Shown here: positions 1 through 5,140 of the stretch, one piece after another
How positions within the stretch are numbered: position 1 is the first letter of the stretch
How the letters are laid out: each line of letters starts with the position of its first letter
NCBI GenBank assembly: GCA_964654535.1
Contig: CAZZIZ010000230.1
Span: 1-5,140 of the forward strand
Direction of reading: 5' to 3'
Length of the DNA stretch: 5,140 nt
DNA from: CAZZIZ01 sp964654535
Lineage (GTDB): Bacteria > Bacteroidota > Bacteroidia > Chitinophagales > UBA2359
Notes under the pieces: generated by a model
Seen by the model: the letters and a program-made list of their open reading frames with translations, nothing else
What the model was told of the DNA's origin: nothing
The model's database searches: none
Made by a program: the position numbers and the translations under genes

Positions 1-8
1 TTTCTTAC

Positions 9-833
9 ATGAAAAAGTTATTGTTTACTCTGTCCTTCTTGTTTTTACTCAGCGCAACTGTTAGCGCACAAGGACTTTTTGGCCAATGGAAACTTTCCAA
101 AATTGGCGTTTCTAATGGTTCCGAACAGGATATGGTTCGTGGTATGGACTATAGTTATTTCGCAGATCAAATTCCAGATAGCGAAGACTTTGCGCTACGC
201 GATGAGTCTTTCGATGATTCCGATTTTTACGATATGGCCTGTGAAAATCCAGAGTTCGCCGTAAGCTTAGGTTTAAGTAATCCTCGCTTTCCATACTGGG
301 AATGGACCAATTCCATTCGCTACAAATTTAACCGACGTGACAACGTTAGTTACCATTCTGTTAATGGAGTAAATTCTGGCGGAACAGGGCGATACGTATC
401 ATTTAACGGCAGCCATAACGAATTGGCATTTGACACTAAGCTCGGTAGGACAATTACAATCGTAAATGGCTTGAATATTACACCCGCTATAGGTTCGAAC
501 TTGGGCATAGGCCATAACAGTAGAGTTTGTGTAAGAGAAGTGGTGGGCGTCGATAGAAACGAGTTGGGACAAAGATCCAATGGACTCGTTGAAATTCCTG
601 AGAACTATGAACCTATAAACGAGTGCTTTTATACTGGAGCGAGTGTAAATCATCGTTTGTATCTAGAATTAAAGGGAAGCCTCGTAGTAAAGAAAAGAGT
701 AGAGTTGTTTATGGCGGTTCGTAAAGGCGTTGGCTACAGAGTGGCTGGTGGCAATTTCTCTGGCACACAAGGCAATATGTTCAACCTTGGAATCAATGTT
801 CTCTTCAACAACTTTTACCCAGCTGGCGCTTAA
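9..833 (+). CDS. Exported protein of unknown function, probably beta-rich cell-envelope protein
   Basis: I do not recognise this 274-residue protein. Residues 1-20 form a clear Sec signal peptide (Lys-Lys followed by a Leu/Phe-rich core) with a likely cleavage at VSA|Q (20/21), so the mature protein is in the periplasm or outer membrane. Residues 55-82 are strikingly acidic (DSEDF, DESFDDSDF). From about residue 98 the sequence alternates polar and hydrophobic residues in short stretches separated by Gly/Asn turns, especially 139-170 and 215-267, which is what outer-membrane or other beta-barrel strands look like. There are three Cys (78, 174, 206). The protein does not end in the usual aromatic barrel residue but in FYPAGA, so a barrel is an inference. 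The ATG at 9 is chosen because it opens the signal peptide. Only eight bases precede it, so its promoter lies outside. It appears monocistronic, with a hairpin 25 bp after the stop. Confidence 0.85.
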   Translation: MKKLLFTLSFLFLLSATVSAQGLFGQWKLSKIGVSNGSEQDMVRGMDYSYFADQIPDSEDFALRDESFDDSDFYDMACENPEFAVSLGLSNPRFPYWEWTNSIRYKFNRRDNVSYHSVNGVNSGGTGRYVSFNGSHNELAFDTKLGRTITIVNGLNITPAIGSNLGIGHNSRVCVREVVGVDRNELGQRSNGLVEIPENYEPINECFYTGASVNHRLYLELKGSLVVKKRVELFMAVRKGVGYRVAGGNFSGTQGNMFNLGINVLFNNFYPAGA

Positions 834-858
834 TTGAGCAATTAGATATTAGTACAGT

Positions 859-891
859 GAATGCCCGAATTTATTCGGGCATTCCTTGTTT
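859..891 (+). terminator. Hairpin terminator after the first gene
   Basis: GAATGCCCGAA (859-869) and TTCGGGCATTC (874-884) form a perfect 11-bp stem closed by a TTTA loop. It is followed by CTTGTTTA, a weak T-rich tail. It sits 25 bp after the stop codon at 831-833 and 31 bp before the next gene's ATG, as expected for an intrinsic terminator separating two + strand units. The poor T-run leaves open that it is leaky or acts as an mRNA 3'-end stabiliser. Confidence 0.65.
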
Positions 892-915
892 ATAGTCCTA
901 ACTTGCGCCGGCAAA

Positions 916-2163
916 ATGATTGAATCTTTCGACCTCAAGGTGACGCCTGCGGTGGCGGCAAATCCGGACTTTCTTAAAGCGCTTATCCAAGACGCGTTGG
1001 ATGTGGAGTACAGCGACATCAAAGGAATACGCATTTTGAAACGCTCTATCGACGCGCGAAAGCAAGAAGTGAAGGTTAACCTGAGACTTGAGGCTTACAT
1101 CAACGAACTGCCTCCAAAAACGTTTTATGGCTTGCCTAAAAGCAAAAAACTAACCAAGCACAAAGTAGCTATAGTCGGAGCAGGCCCTGCGGGTTTGTTT
1201 GCAGCATTGAAGCTTTTAGAAGTCGGAGTACAGCCCGTAATTTTTGAACGAGGTAAGAACATCAAGGAGCGTCGAAGGGATTTGGTGGCGATAAATCGAG
1301 AGCATACTGTTAATCCTGATTCCAACTATTGTTTTGGAGAGGGAGGAGCGGGAACCTACTCCGATGGTAAGCTCTACACCAGATCAAAAAAGAGAGGAGA
1401 CGTTAAGGAAGTNNNNNNNNNNNNNNNNNNNNNNNNNNNNNNNNNNNNNNNNNNNNNNNNNNNNNNNNNNNNNNNNNNNNNNNNNNNNNNNNNNNNNNNN
1501 NNNNNNNNNNNNAAGCAGATTGAGGGCAGGGGAGTGTATTCATTTTGTATGTGCCCAGGCGGTATCATAGCACCTTGCGCTACAGAGCAAAATGAAGTGG
1601 TTACCAACGGCTGGTCGCCATCGAAACGAAATATGAAAACCGCCAACTCCGGAATGGTAGTGGAGCTGCGCACATCTGACTTTAAGGATTTTGAAAGCGA
1701 AGGCGTATTAGCGGGAATGGCTTTCCAAGCCTCAGTAGAAAAAGCTTGTTGGGAAGCGGCGGGTAAAACCCAGGCGGTACCAGCGCAGCGCTTACTGGAT
1801 TTTATCGACGGAAAGTTATCTGGCGATTTGCCAAAAACGAGCTATGTTCCGGGTATTGTTTCGGTCAATTTAAAAGAGGTATTGCCTAAATTTATTTATC
1901 GCAGTTTGCGTAGCGGCTTCAAGGAAATAGGACACTCAATGAAGGGTTTCTTGACCAATGAAGCTGTGGTGCACGCTCCCGAGTCTCGCAGTAGCAGCCC
2001 GCTGCGTATACCAAGAGATAAGGAGTCTATGGAACACATACAAGTGGCTGGTCTGTTTCCTTGTGCAGAGGGTGCTGGTTATGCGGGAGGAATTGTTTCT
2101 GCCGCCATAGACGGGCAACGATGCGCTTTGAAAGCAGCCGCGAAACTTGTAACAATTGAATAA
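916..2163 (+). CDS. FAD-dependent dehydrogenase, COG2509 family (interrupted by an assembly gap)
   Basis: A probable cytosolic flavoprotein oxidoreductase of the COG2509 family; substrate unknown. Residues 1-68 match the family's N-terminal domain (FDLKVTP, then LKRSIDARKQEVKVNLRLE). Residues 84-112 are the Rossmann FAD site: VAIVGAGPAG (GxGxxG) with ERGK closing it. GEGGAGTYSDGKLYTRSKKRGDV (141-163) is a family hallmark. After the gap come GVYSFCMCPGG, NGWSPSKR, TANSGMVVE and the C-terminal FAD-contact segment GLFPCAEGAGYAGG (379-392). No signal peptide or membrane segment is seen. An in-frame TTG at 886 was rejected because it lies two bases after the preceding hairpin and adds ten residues the family lacks; ATG 916 gives the expected MIESFDLKVTP. 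The family is usually about 500-550 residues and only about 381 are readable here, so real coding sequence is missing in the gap. The DinB-like gene follows after 4 bp, suggesting one operon. Confidence 0.9.
   Translation: MIESFDLKVTPAVAANPDFLKALIQDALDVEYSDIKGIRILKRSIDARKQEVKVNLRLEAYINELPPKTFYGLPKSKKLTKHKVAIVGAGPAGLFAALKLLEVGVQPVIFERGKNIKERRRDLVAINREHTVNPDSNYCFGEGGAGTYSDGKLYTRSKKRGDVKEXXXXXXXXXXXXXXXXXXXXXXXXXXXXXXXXXXKQIEGRGVYSFCMCPGGIIAPCATEQNEVVTNGWSPSKRNMKTANSGMVVELRTSDFKDFESEGVLAGMAFQASVEKACWEAAGKTQAVPAQRLLDFIDGKLSGDLPKTSYVPGIVSVNLKEVLPKFIYRSLRSGFKEIGHSMKGFLTNEAVVHAPESRSSSPLRIPRDKESMEHIQVAGLFPCAEGAGYAGGIVSAAIDGQRCALKAAAKLVTIE
1413..1512. other. Assembly gap (100 N) inside the flavoprotein gene
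   Basis: Exactly 100 undetermined bases, the conventional placeholder for a gap of unknown length. The reading frame happens to continue across it (2 bases + 100 N = 34 codons), so the gene looks intact. By recall of COG2509 proteins, about 130-140 residues normally lie between the RSKKRGDV motif and the GRGVYSFCMCPGG motif. The true gap is therefore probably nearer 400 bp. This is an estimate from memory, not an alignment. Confidence 0.95.
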
Positions 2164-2167
2164 CAAA

Positions 2168-2767
2168 ATGATTATGAAAAATATTTTAACGCTGGCTGTT
2201 TTGCTTTTTGCTTACAGCCATATTAATGCTCAGGAAATGGCTTTACCCTATGAACAAATTCCGGAAGCTCCGCAAAATTTCGAGGCGCAAAACATTCTCT
2301 CTAGAATGATTGATGGTCTTGGCTTTCGCTATTACTGGGCTACGGAAGATTTACGTCCGGAGGACTTATTGTTTACGCCAGGAAACGATGGTCGCAATTG
2401 CGGAGAAACGCTAGACCATATTTTGGGTCTGTCCAATACTATTTTAAATGCAGCCAAAAATGTTCCCAATGTCAGAAACGATTTTAGTGATCTCAGTTGG
2501 GAAGAAAAGCGTGCTCGGACTTTGAAAAATTTGAAAGAGGCAAGCGATCTCTTTCGTGACATGAAGCCAAAGCAGTTGGAAAAGCATATGGTCATTTTCG
2601 AGCGCGATGGAAAGAGAAGTGAATTTCCGCTGTGGAACTTAATGAACGGGCCATTGGCAGACGCCATAAATCACGTTGGTCAGATTGTTTCTTTTCGCAG
2701 AAGTGCGGGGAATCCGCTTCCCAAAGGTGTAAATGTGTTTCGCGGAACGCATACGCATCCGCATTAA
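2168..2767 (+). CDS. Exported DinB-like four-helix-bundle protein
   Basis: A 199-residue protein with a Sec signal peptide (1-21, cleavage INA|Q) and a mature domain resembling the DinB/YfiT-like fold, a four-helix bundle that usually binds a metal through three His. Recognisable segments are helix 1 (about 39-60, FEAQNILSRMIDGLGFRYYWA), GETLDHILGL (79-88) with His84, and ADAINHVGQIVSFRRSAGNP (164-183) with His169. In ordinary DinB proteins the last helix carries HxxxH; here that position reads D165-xxx-H169, so Asp would replace one ligand. The tail ends in THTHPH. Function is unknown; DinB-fold proteins include thiol-dependent transferases, but export and the altered site argue against simple transfer of that role. 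The ATG at 2168 is preferred to a TTG at 2156 that overlaps the upstream stop; ATG 2174 is an equally possible start. It begins 4 bp after the flavoprotein gene, so it is probably co-transcribed, and it is followed by a strong hairpin. Confidence 0.82.
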   Translation: MIMKNILTLAVLLFAYSHINAQEMALPYEQIPEAPQNFEAQNILSRMIDGLGFRYYWATEDLRPEDLLFTPGNDGRNCGETLDHILGLSNTILNAAKNVPNVRNDFSDLSWEEKRARTLKNLKEASDLFRDMKPKQLEKHMVIFERDGKRSEFPLWNLMNGPLADAINHVGQIVSFRRSAGNPLPKGVNVFRGTHTHPH

Positions 2768-2808
2768 AAAGTACGTCGCGTGAGGGATGGAGGGGTTTGT
2801 CTGAGCTC

Positions 2809-2878
2809 CTGTTGTAAAAAACAAGAAAAGCGCTTAGCTCCTTAGAGCTAGAAGCGCTTTTTGTTTTTTACAGAACAG
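2809..2878. terminator. Long bidirectional terminator-like hairpin
   Basis: The arms pair in four blocks: CTGTT (2809-2813) with AACAG (2874-2878); GTAAAAAACA (2814-2823) with TGTTTTTTAC (2862-2871); AAAAGCGCTT (2826-2835) with AAGCGCTTTT (2852-2861); and AGCTC (2836-2840) with GAGCT (2845-2849) around a CTTA loop. That makes about 30 bp broken only by three two-base bulges. The GC-rich core is flanked by an A-run on the left and a T-run on the right, so it reads as a terminator on both strands. It lies 42 bp after the + strand DinB-like gene and between convergent genes, so it probably ends that operon and may back up termination of the opposing queG unit. Confidence 0.75.
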
Positions 2879-2879
2879 A

Positions 2880-2994
2880 GCGAGCCCCGAGAGCCCGACC
2901 TTTTCTTTGTCGCGTAGCCATTTGCTTTCCGAAGGAAGAAGCAAATTGCTGCGGGGCAGAAAGAAAAGGGCACGCCCAAAGTTTTAGAGCTCGC
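2880..2994. repeat. Nested inverted-repeat element in the convergent intergenic region
   Basis: A second long imperfect hairpin. CCTTTTCTTT (2899-2908) pairs perfectly with AAAGAAAAGG (2960-2969). The segment 2909-2919 pairs with 2947-2957 at 9 of 11 positions, including two G-T pairs. ATTTGCTT (2920-2927) pairs with AAGCAAAT (2939-2946), and TCC (2928-2930) with GGA (2934-2936) around a GAA loop. Outside these, GCGAGC (2880-2885) is complementary to GCTCGC (2989-2994). No ORF worth calling crosses it and no T-run follows, so a plain terminator is unlikely. From memory, the flanking words GTGAGGGATGG (2780-2790), AGCCCGACC (2892-2900) and GGGCACGCCC (2968-2977) recur between genes in Bacteroidota, which would make the whole 2778-2994 block a dispersed intergenic repeat. 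That was not tested. Confidence 0.55.
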
Positions 2995-3024
2995 CCCTTT
3001 TATTCATTGGCAAACCCTATCCAG

Positions 3025-3044
3025 CCCTCCTTTAAATAGGAGGG
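3025..3044. other. Small GC-rich hairpin just after the NTF2-like gene
   Basis: CCCTCCT (3025-3031) and AGGAGGG (3038-3044) form a perfect 7-bp stem with a six-base AT loop. It lies 8 bp beyond the stop of the - strand NTF2-like gene, the place for a terminator of the queG unit, but on that strand it is followed by CTGGATAGGG and no T-run. It may instead protect the mRNA 3' end, or be a copy of a short palindromic repeat. Confidence 0.5.
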
Positions 3045-3052
3045 TTAATTAT

Positions 3053-3535
3053 TTATTTTTCCCTTAGCTTATCACAACTAGATCTTCTCCGCGTATCACT
3101 TAGTTGTAAGATTTTCCAACCTTCTTTCGTGCGTATAAGATGAAAGGCATTGACGCCGCAGTGTTGGAACTTGTCGTCAAGGTAAAACTCGTAAGGCGTC
3201 CAAACTTGCGCTAGGTTGCCATCTATCCGAATCTCAACCGACAGCAATTTTTCGTCCCAAACTCCTTCGTGAGGTGTACCGACTGCTTCCGCAAATGCAG
3301 CGGGTTCTTCTGAACGGACAATGTGCTCTCCCTTGTTGTTGGTGTAGACACTATTCATTTTTGCGTTTTCTGCGAAGAGGGCGCCTAGTTTTTCTCCATC
3401 GCTTTCGCGCATGGCATCGAACAAGTCTGTAATGACTTGGTGTACCGAGGTGGAATCGCTCTGTGCGCTTGTCGCTTGCGTATTGAAGAGAAGTGCACTT
3501 GAGATGAATGCTAAAAGTAGAATGGTCTGCTTCAT
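3053..3535 (-). CDS. Exported NTF2-like (SnoaL/lumazine-binding-like) protein
   Basis: A 160-residue protein with a Sec signal peptide (1-24, cleavage TSA|Q) and one NTF2-like alpha+beta domain (about 29-150). The N-terminal helices HQVITDLFDAMRESDGEKLGALFAENAKM are the typical start of this fold, with the DGEKLGALF stretch leading to the cavity. The later strands LLSVEIRIDGNLAQVWTPYEFYLDDKF, HCGVNAFHLIRTKEGWKILQLSDTRRR match the sheet of Bacteroidota nuclear-transport-factor-2-family proteins (putative lumazine-binding/SnoaL-like). Cys126 and Cys154 could form a disulfide after export. Members of this fold bind or convert small hydrophobic ligands, but no catalytic set can be assigned here. 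It starts 5 bp after the queG stop and probably depends on the queG promoter. The ATG at 3535 is fixed by the signal peptide. Confidence 0.87.
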   Translation of the reverse strand: MKQTILLLAFISSALLFNTQATSAQSDSTSVHQVITDLFDAMRESDGEKLGALFAENAKMNSVYTNNKGEHIVRSEEPAAFAEAVGTPHEGVWDEKLLSVEIRIDGNLAQVWTPYEFYLDDKFQHCGVNAFHLIRTKEGWKILQLSDTRRRSSCDKLREK

Positions 3536-3540
3536 TATTC

Positions 3541-4470
3541 TTATTTATCGTCCTGTAGGAATTGAATGTTTCGTTTCAATCCTTGGAATTTAGTTCTTTT
3601 TACTGGAGAGTCTTTAAATACCTTTTTAAAAACCGCTTCACTTATTTCTTCCCATTCGGATTTACGCATATCGAGTAGGGCTTGACTGGGTTCGAAGAGC
3701 GGTTCATTGTGTTGTTTAGAAAATCGATTCCAGGGGCAGACGTCTTGACAGATATCGCAGCCAAACATCCAGTTTTCAAATTTACCCTTTACATCATTGG
3801 GGATTTCGTCTTTGAGCTCTATGGTGAAATAGGAAATACACTTGCTTCCGTCTACGACGTAAGGCGTAGGGATGGCGTCGGTAGGGCAGGCGTCTATACA
3901 AGCGGTGCAATCTCCGCAGTGATCGGTTACTGGCGAGTCTACCTCTAGTTCTAAGTCGATAATGAGTTCCGCTAGAAAGAAGAAGCTGCCAGCACCTTTA
4001 TTGAGTAGGAGACTGTGTTTACCGATCCAGCCTAATCCGCTTTTGGCGGCCCAAGCCCTTTCCATTACGGGCGCTGAGTCTACAAAGGCGCGTCCGCCAA
4101 CTTCGCCAATTTCGTCTCGGATAAAATGCATCAACGATTTCAGTCTATCCTTTAAGACCCAATGGTAGTCTTGTCCATAGGCGTACTTTGAGATTTTGGG
4201 TGCTTCAGGGTCGATTTGTTTTTTGTCGCTGTAATAGTTAAAGAGTAGACTTACTACTGATTTGGAATCGGGAACCAGAAGTCGTGGATCAAGACGTTTG
4301 TCGAAATGATTCTCCATGTACGACATCTCGCCGTGGTTTTTTTCGTTCAGCCATTTTTCCAAACGGCTTGCTTCCTTTTCAAGAAAATCGGCTTTAGAAA
4401 CTCCGCAAAAAGAAAAGCCAAGACGCTTGGCTTCTTCTTTTATTTTCTTGGTGCGTTTGGCAATATTCAC
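3541..4470 (-). CDS. queG: Epoxyqueuosine reductase QueG
   Basis: A cytosolic cobalamin-dependent iron-sulfur enzyme that reduces epoxyqueuosine to queuosine at the wobble position of GUN-anticodon tRNAs, the last step of the pathway. The 309 residues carry the N-terminal cobalamin-binding reductase part (about 1-175) with HGEMSYMENHFDKRLDPR (46-63), KYAYGQDYHWVLKDRL, and FVDSAPVMERAWAAKSGLGWIGK (129-151), in which Asp131 matches the proposed proton-donor Asp. The ferredoxin-like part has CGDCTACIDACP (Cys185, 188, 191, 195), Cys211 and CDICQDVCPWN (Cys238, 241, 245), all eight Cys for two [4Fe-4S] clusters. It ends at KRTKFQGLKRNI without the C-terminal HEAT-like repeats of the longer (about 380-residue) E. 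coli and B. subtilis proteins, as usual in Bacteroidota. The start is a GTG: an in-frame stop lies four codons upstream (4480-4482) and the next Met is residue 49, inside conserved sequence. The NTF2-like gene follows after 5 bp. Confidence 0.97.
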   Translation of the reverse strand: MNIAKRTKKIKEEAKRLGFSFCGVSKADFLEKEASRLEKWLNEKNHGEMSYMENHFDKRLDPRLLVPDSKSVVSLLFNYYSDKKQIDPEAPKISKYAYGQDYHWVLKDRLKSLMHFIRDEIGEVGGRAFVDSAPVMERAWAAKSGLGWIGKHSLLLNKGAGSFFFLAELIIDLELEVDSPVTDHCGDCTACIDACPTDAIPTPYVVDGSKCISYFTIELKDEIPNDVKGKFENWMFGCDICQDVCPWNRFSKQHNEPLFEPSQALLDMRKSEWEEISEAVFKKVFKDSPVKRTKFQGLKRNIQFLQDDK

Positions 4471-4543
4471 GATGGCAATTTACACGAAAAGGAATTGGCG
4501 ATGCCTAGTGAATTGTGTTTTAATTCTCGTGTTTTGATCTCTC

Positions 4544-4571
4544 TTGGACTTTTTATTTCAAAATAGATTAC
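4544..4571 (+). promoter_or_regulatory. Weak candidate promoter for the terminal barrel gene
   Basis: TTGG (4544-4547) and TAGATTAC (4564-4571), separated by 16 bases, partly match the Bacteroidota TTTG / TAnnTTTG pattern. The position suits a transcript starting about 20 bases before the ATG at 4599. It overlaps the candidate queG promoter on the other strand. The match is poor and offered only as a place to look. Confidence 0.22.
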
Positions 4572-4588
4572 TAAATTGTGAGAACAAA
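4559..4588 (-). promoter_or_regulatory. Possible Bacteroidota-type promoter for queG
   Basis: On the - strand, TTTG (4588-4585) is followed after 19 bases by TATTTTG (4565-4559). This resembles the Bacteroidota sigma factor consensus TTTG and TAnnTTTG, except that one base is missing inside the -7 element. It would give a leader of roughly 80 bases before the GTG at 4470. Matches of this kind are common in AT-rich DNA. Confidence 0.35.
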
Positions 4589-4598
4589 TTCCCACTCT

Positions 4599-5140
4599 AT
4601 GAAAAAAATATTTACAATTATTGTTGCTTGCTTGCTGTCCTTTGGTACTGAAATAAACGCACAGGAGGCTTATCCTCAAGAAGGCAATCTTCTTATCCAC
4701 GCTGGTGTTGGTGTAGGAGGTTTTGGTCTCGTCGGTTTTGGTTCTTGGCCAATGCTGGGTATTACTGGTGAGTATATTGTTTTAAACGATCTCGCTGACG
4801 CTGGTATTGGTTCTCTGGGAATTGGAGCGACAGTTGCTTTCAAGCGCTATGATAATAATTTATTCGAAGGCTTCAATTTTACGCGTTACTTCATAGCGCC
4901 GCGGGCTGTAGTTCACTTCGATGTGGGTAGCGATGAGTATGATTTATATGCTGGGGTTCAGATAGGCTTTGGTGTTTGGGTTGACGCGACTAGCGATGGC
5001 TTGTTCGATGCACCTAGTGGTTTGAGCATTGTACCAGGTCTCGTTGCCGGGGGTAACTACTATTTCAATGATCGATTTGGTGCGTTTGGCGAAATTAGTT
5101 TTAGTTTGAGTAGGGTGAATGCTGGCTTTGCGTTTAAGTT
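4599..5140 (+). CDS. Outer-membrane beta-barrel-like protein (3' end cut by window)
   Basis: An open frame from ATG 4599 to the end of the window, 180 whole codons plus two bases. Residues 1-21 form a signal peptide (MKK, hydrophobic core, cleavage INA|Q). The mature part is rich in Gly and aromatics with alternating hydrophobic strands: LLIHAGVGVGGFGLVGF, MLGITGEYIVL, GIGSLGIGATVAFKRY, YFIAPRAVVHFDV, YDLYAGVQIGFGVWVDA, SIVPGLVAGGNYYF, FGAFGEISFSLSRVN and AGFAFK plus a codon beginning TT. About eight strands fits a small eight-stranded barrel of the OmpA/OmpW-like size common in Bacteroidota. The last readable residues look like the terminal strand, which normally ends in Phe, so the stop probably lies just beyond the window. 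No ligand or function can be assigned. It is divergent from queG across a 128-bp intergenic region. Confidence 0.85.
   Translation, partial: MKKIFTIIVACLLSFGTEINAQEAYPQEGNLLIHAGVGVGGFGLVGFGSWPMLGITGEYIVLNDLADAGIGSLGIGATVAFKRYDNNLFEGFNFTRYFIAPRAVVHFDVGSDEYDLYAGVQIGFGVWVDATSDGLFDAPSGLSIVPGLVAGGNYYFNDRFGAFGEISFSLSRVNAGFAFK

Noticed and set aside
831..844. Short palindrome TAATTG-AG-CAATTA over the stop of the first gene
   Set aside because: It is AT-rich, only 6 bp per arm and overlaps the stop codon; chance is an adequate explanation.
886..915. TTG start extending the flavoprotein by ten residues
   Set aside because: It begins two bases after the terminator stem, adds residues the family lacks, and ATG 916 matches the usual N-terminus.
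1334..1673. Open frames on both strands running across the N gap
   Set aside because: They exist only because N cannot encode a stop; the flavoprotein frame explains the conserved motifs on both sides.
2156..2167. TTG start for the DinB-like gene overlapping the flavoprotein stop
   Set aside because: It puts extra residues before a normal signal peptide; ATG 2168 or 2174 gives a standard one.
2870..3052. A small gene or known riboswitch/ncRNA in the convergent region
   Set aside because: No ORF with a plausible start and composition was seen, and the hairpins do not match a riboswitch family I recognise; a repeat or terminator explanation is simpler.
3682..3948. Open frame on the + strand inside queG
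   Set aside because: It is antisense to the conserved iron-sulfur region of QueG and shows no recognisable protein features.
4626..4631. Lipobox-like I-V-A-C in the signal peptide of the barrel gene
   Set aside because: The Cys is residue 11, leaving too short a hydrophobic core for a lipoprotein signal; INA|Q cleavage fits better with a barrel protein.
4467..4700. Minus-strand open frame spanning the divergent intergenic region
   Set aside because: It overlaps the signal peptide of the barrel gene and the start of queG and shows no domain or composition of a real protein.

Overview
The window looks like a piece of a Bacteroidota chromosome, probably a free-living (perhaps marine) Flavobacteriia-type organism known from a draft or metagenome scaffold. 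The grounds are four exported proteins with short Lys-rich signal peptides ending in Ala-Gln, starts without clear Shine-Dalgarno sites, outer-membrane barrel-like proteins, and a QueG of the short Bacteroidota form. A run of exactly 100 N marks a scaffold join. I see no phage, transposase, CRISPR, tRNA or rRNA signal. The gene content is mostly housekeeping or lineage-specific, and I do not see a new defence or biosynthetic system.

Layout. Positions 9-833 (+) encode an exported, probably beta-rich protein of unknown function, closed by a perfect 11-bp hairpin at 859-884. A two-gene + strand unit follows: a COG2509-type FAD-dependent dehydrogenase (916-2163, interrupted by the N gap) and, 4 bp later, an exported DinB-like four-helix protein (2168-2767). 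The 285-bp convergent interval 2768-3052 is rich in secondary structure. It holds a roughly 30-bp bidirectional terminator-like hairpin, a second equally long imperfect hairpin nested in further inverted repeats, and a small GC-rich hairpin. On the - strand, queG (epoxyqueuosine reductase, 4470-3541) is followed after 5 bp by an exported NTF2-like protein (3535-3053). A 128-bp divergent intergenic region with possible Bacteroidota-type promoters separates queG from a + strand outer-membrane barrel-like gene (4599 onward), which the window cuts off probably within a codon or a few of its stop.

How the genes fit together. QueG performs the last step of queuosine synthesis on tRNA. The flavoprotein is probably a cytosolic redox enzyme of unknown substrate. 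Both are paired in tight operons with small exported proteins of unrelated fold, which suggests shared transcription more than a shared pathway. The most interesting non-coding material is the structured convergent intergenic region, which resembles a dispersed Bacteroidota intergenic repeat. That resemblance is from memory and was not tested.
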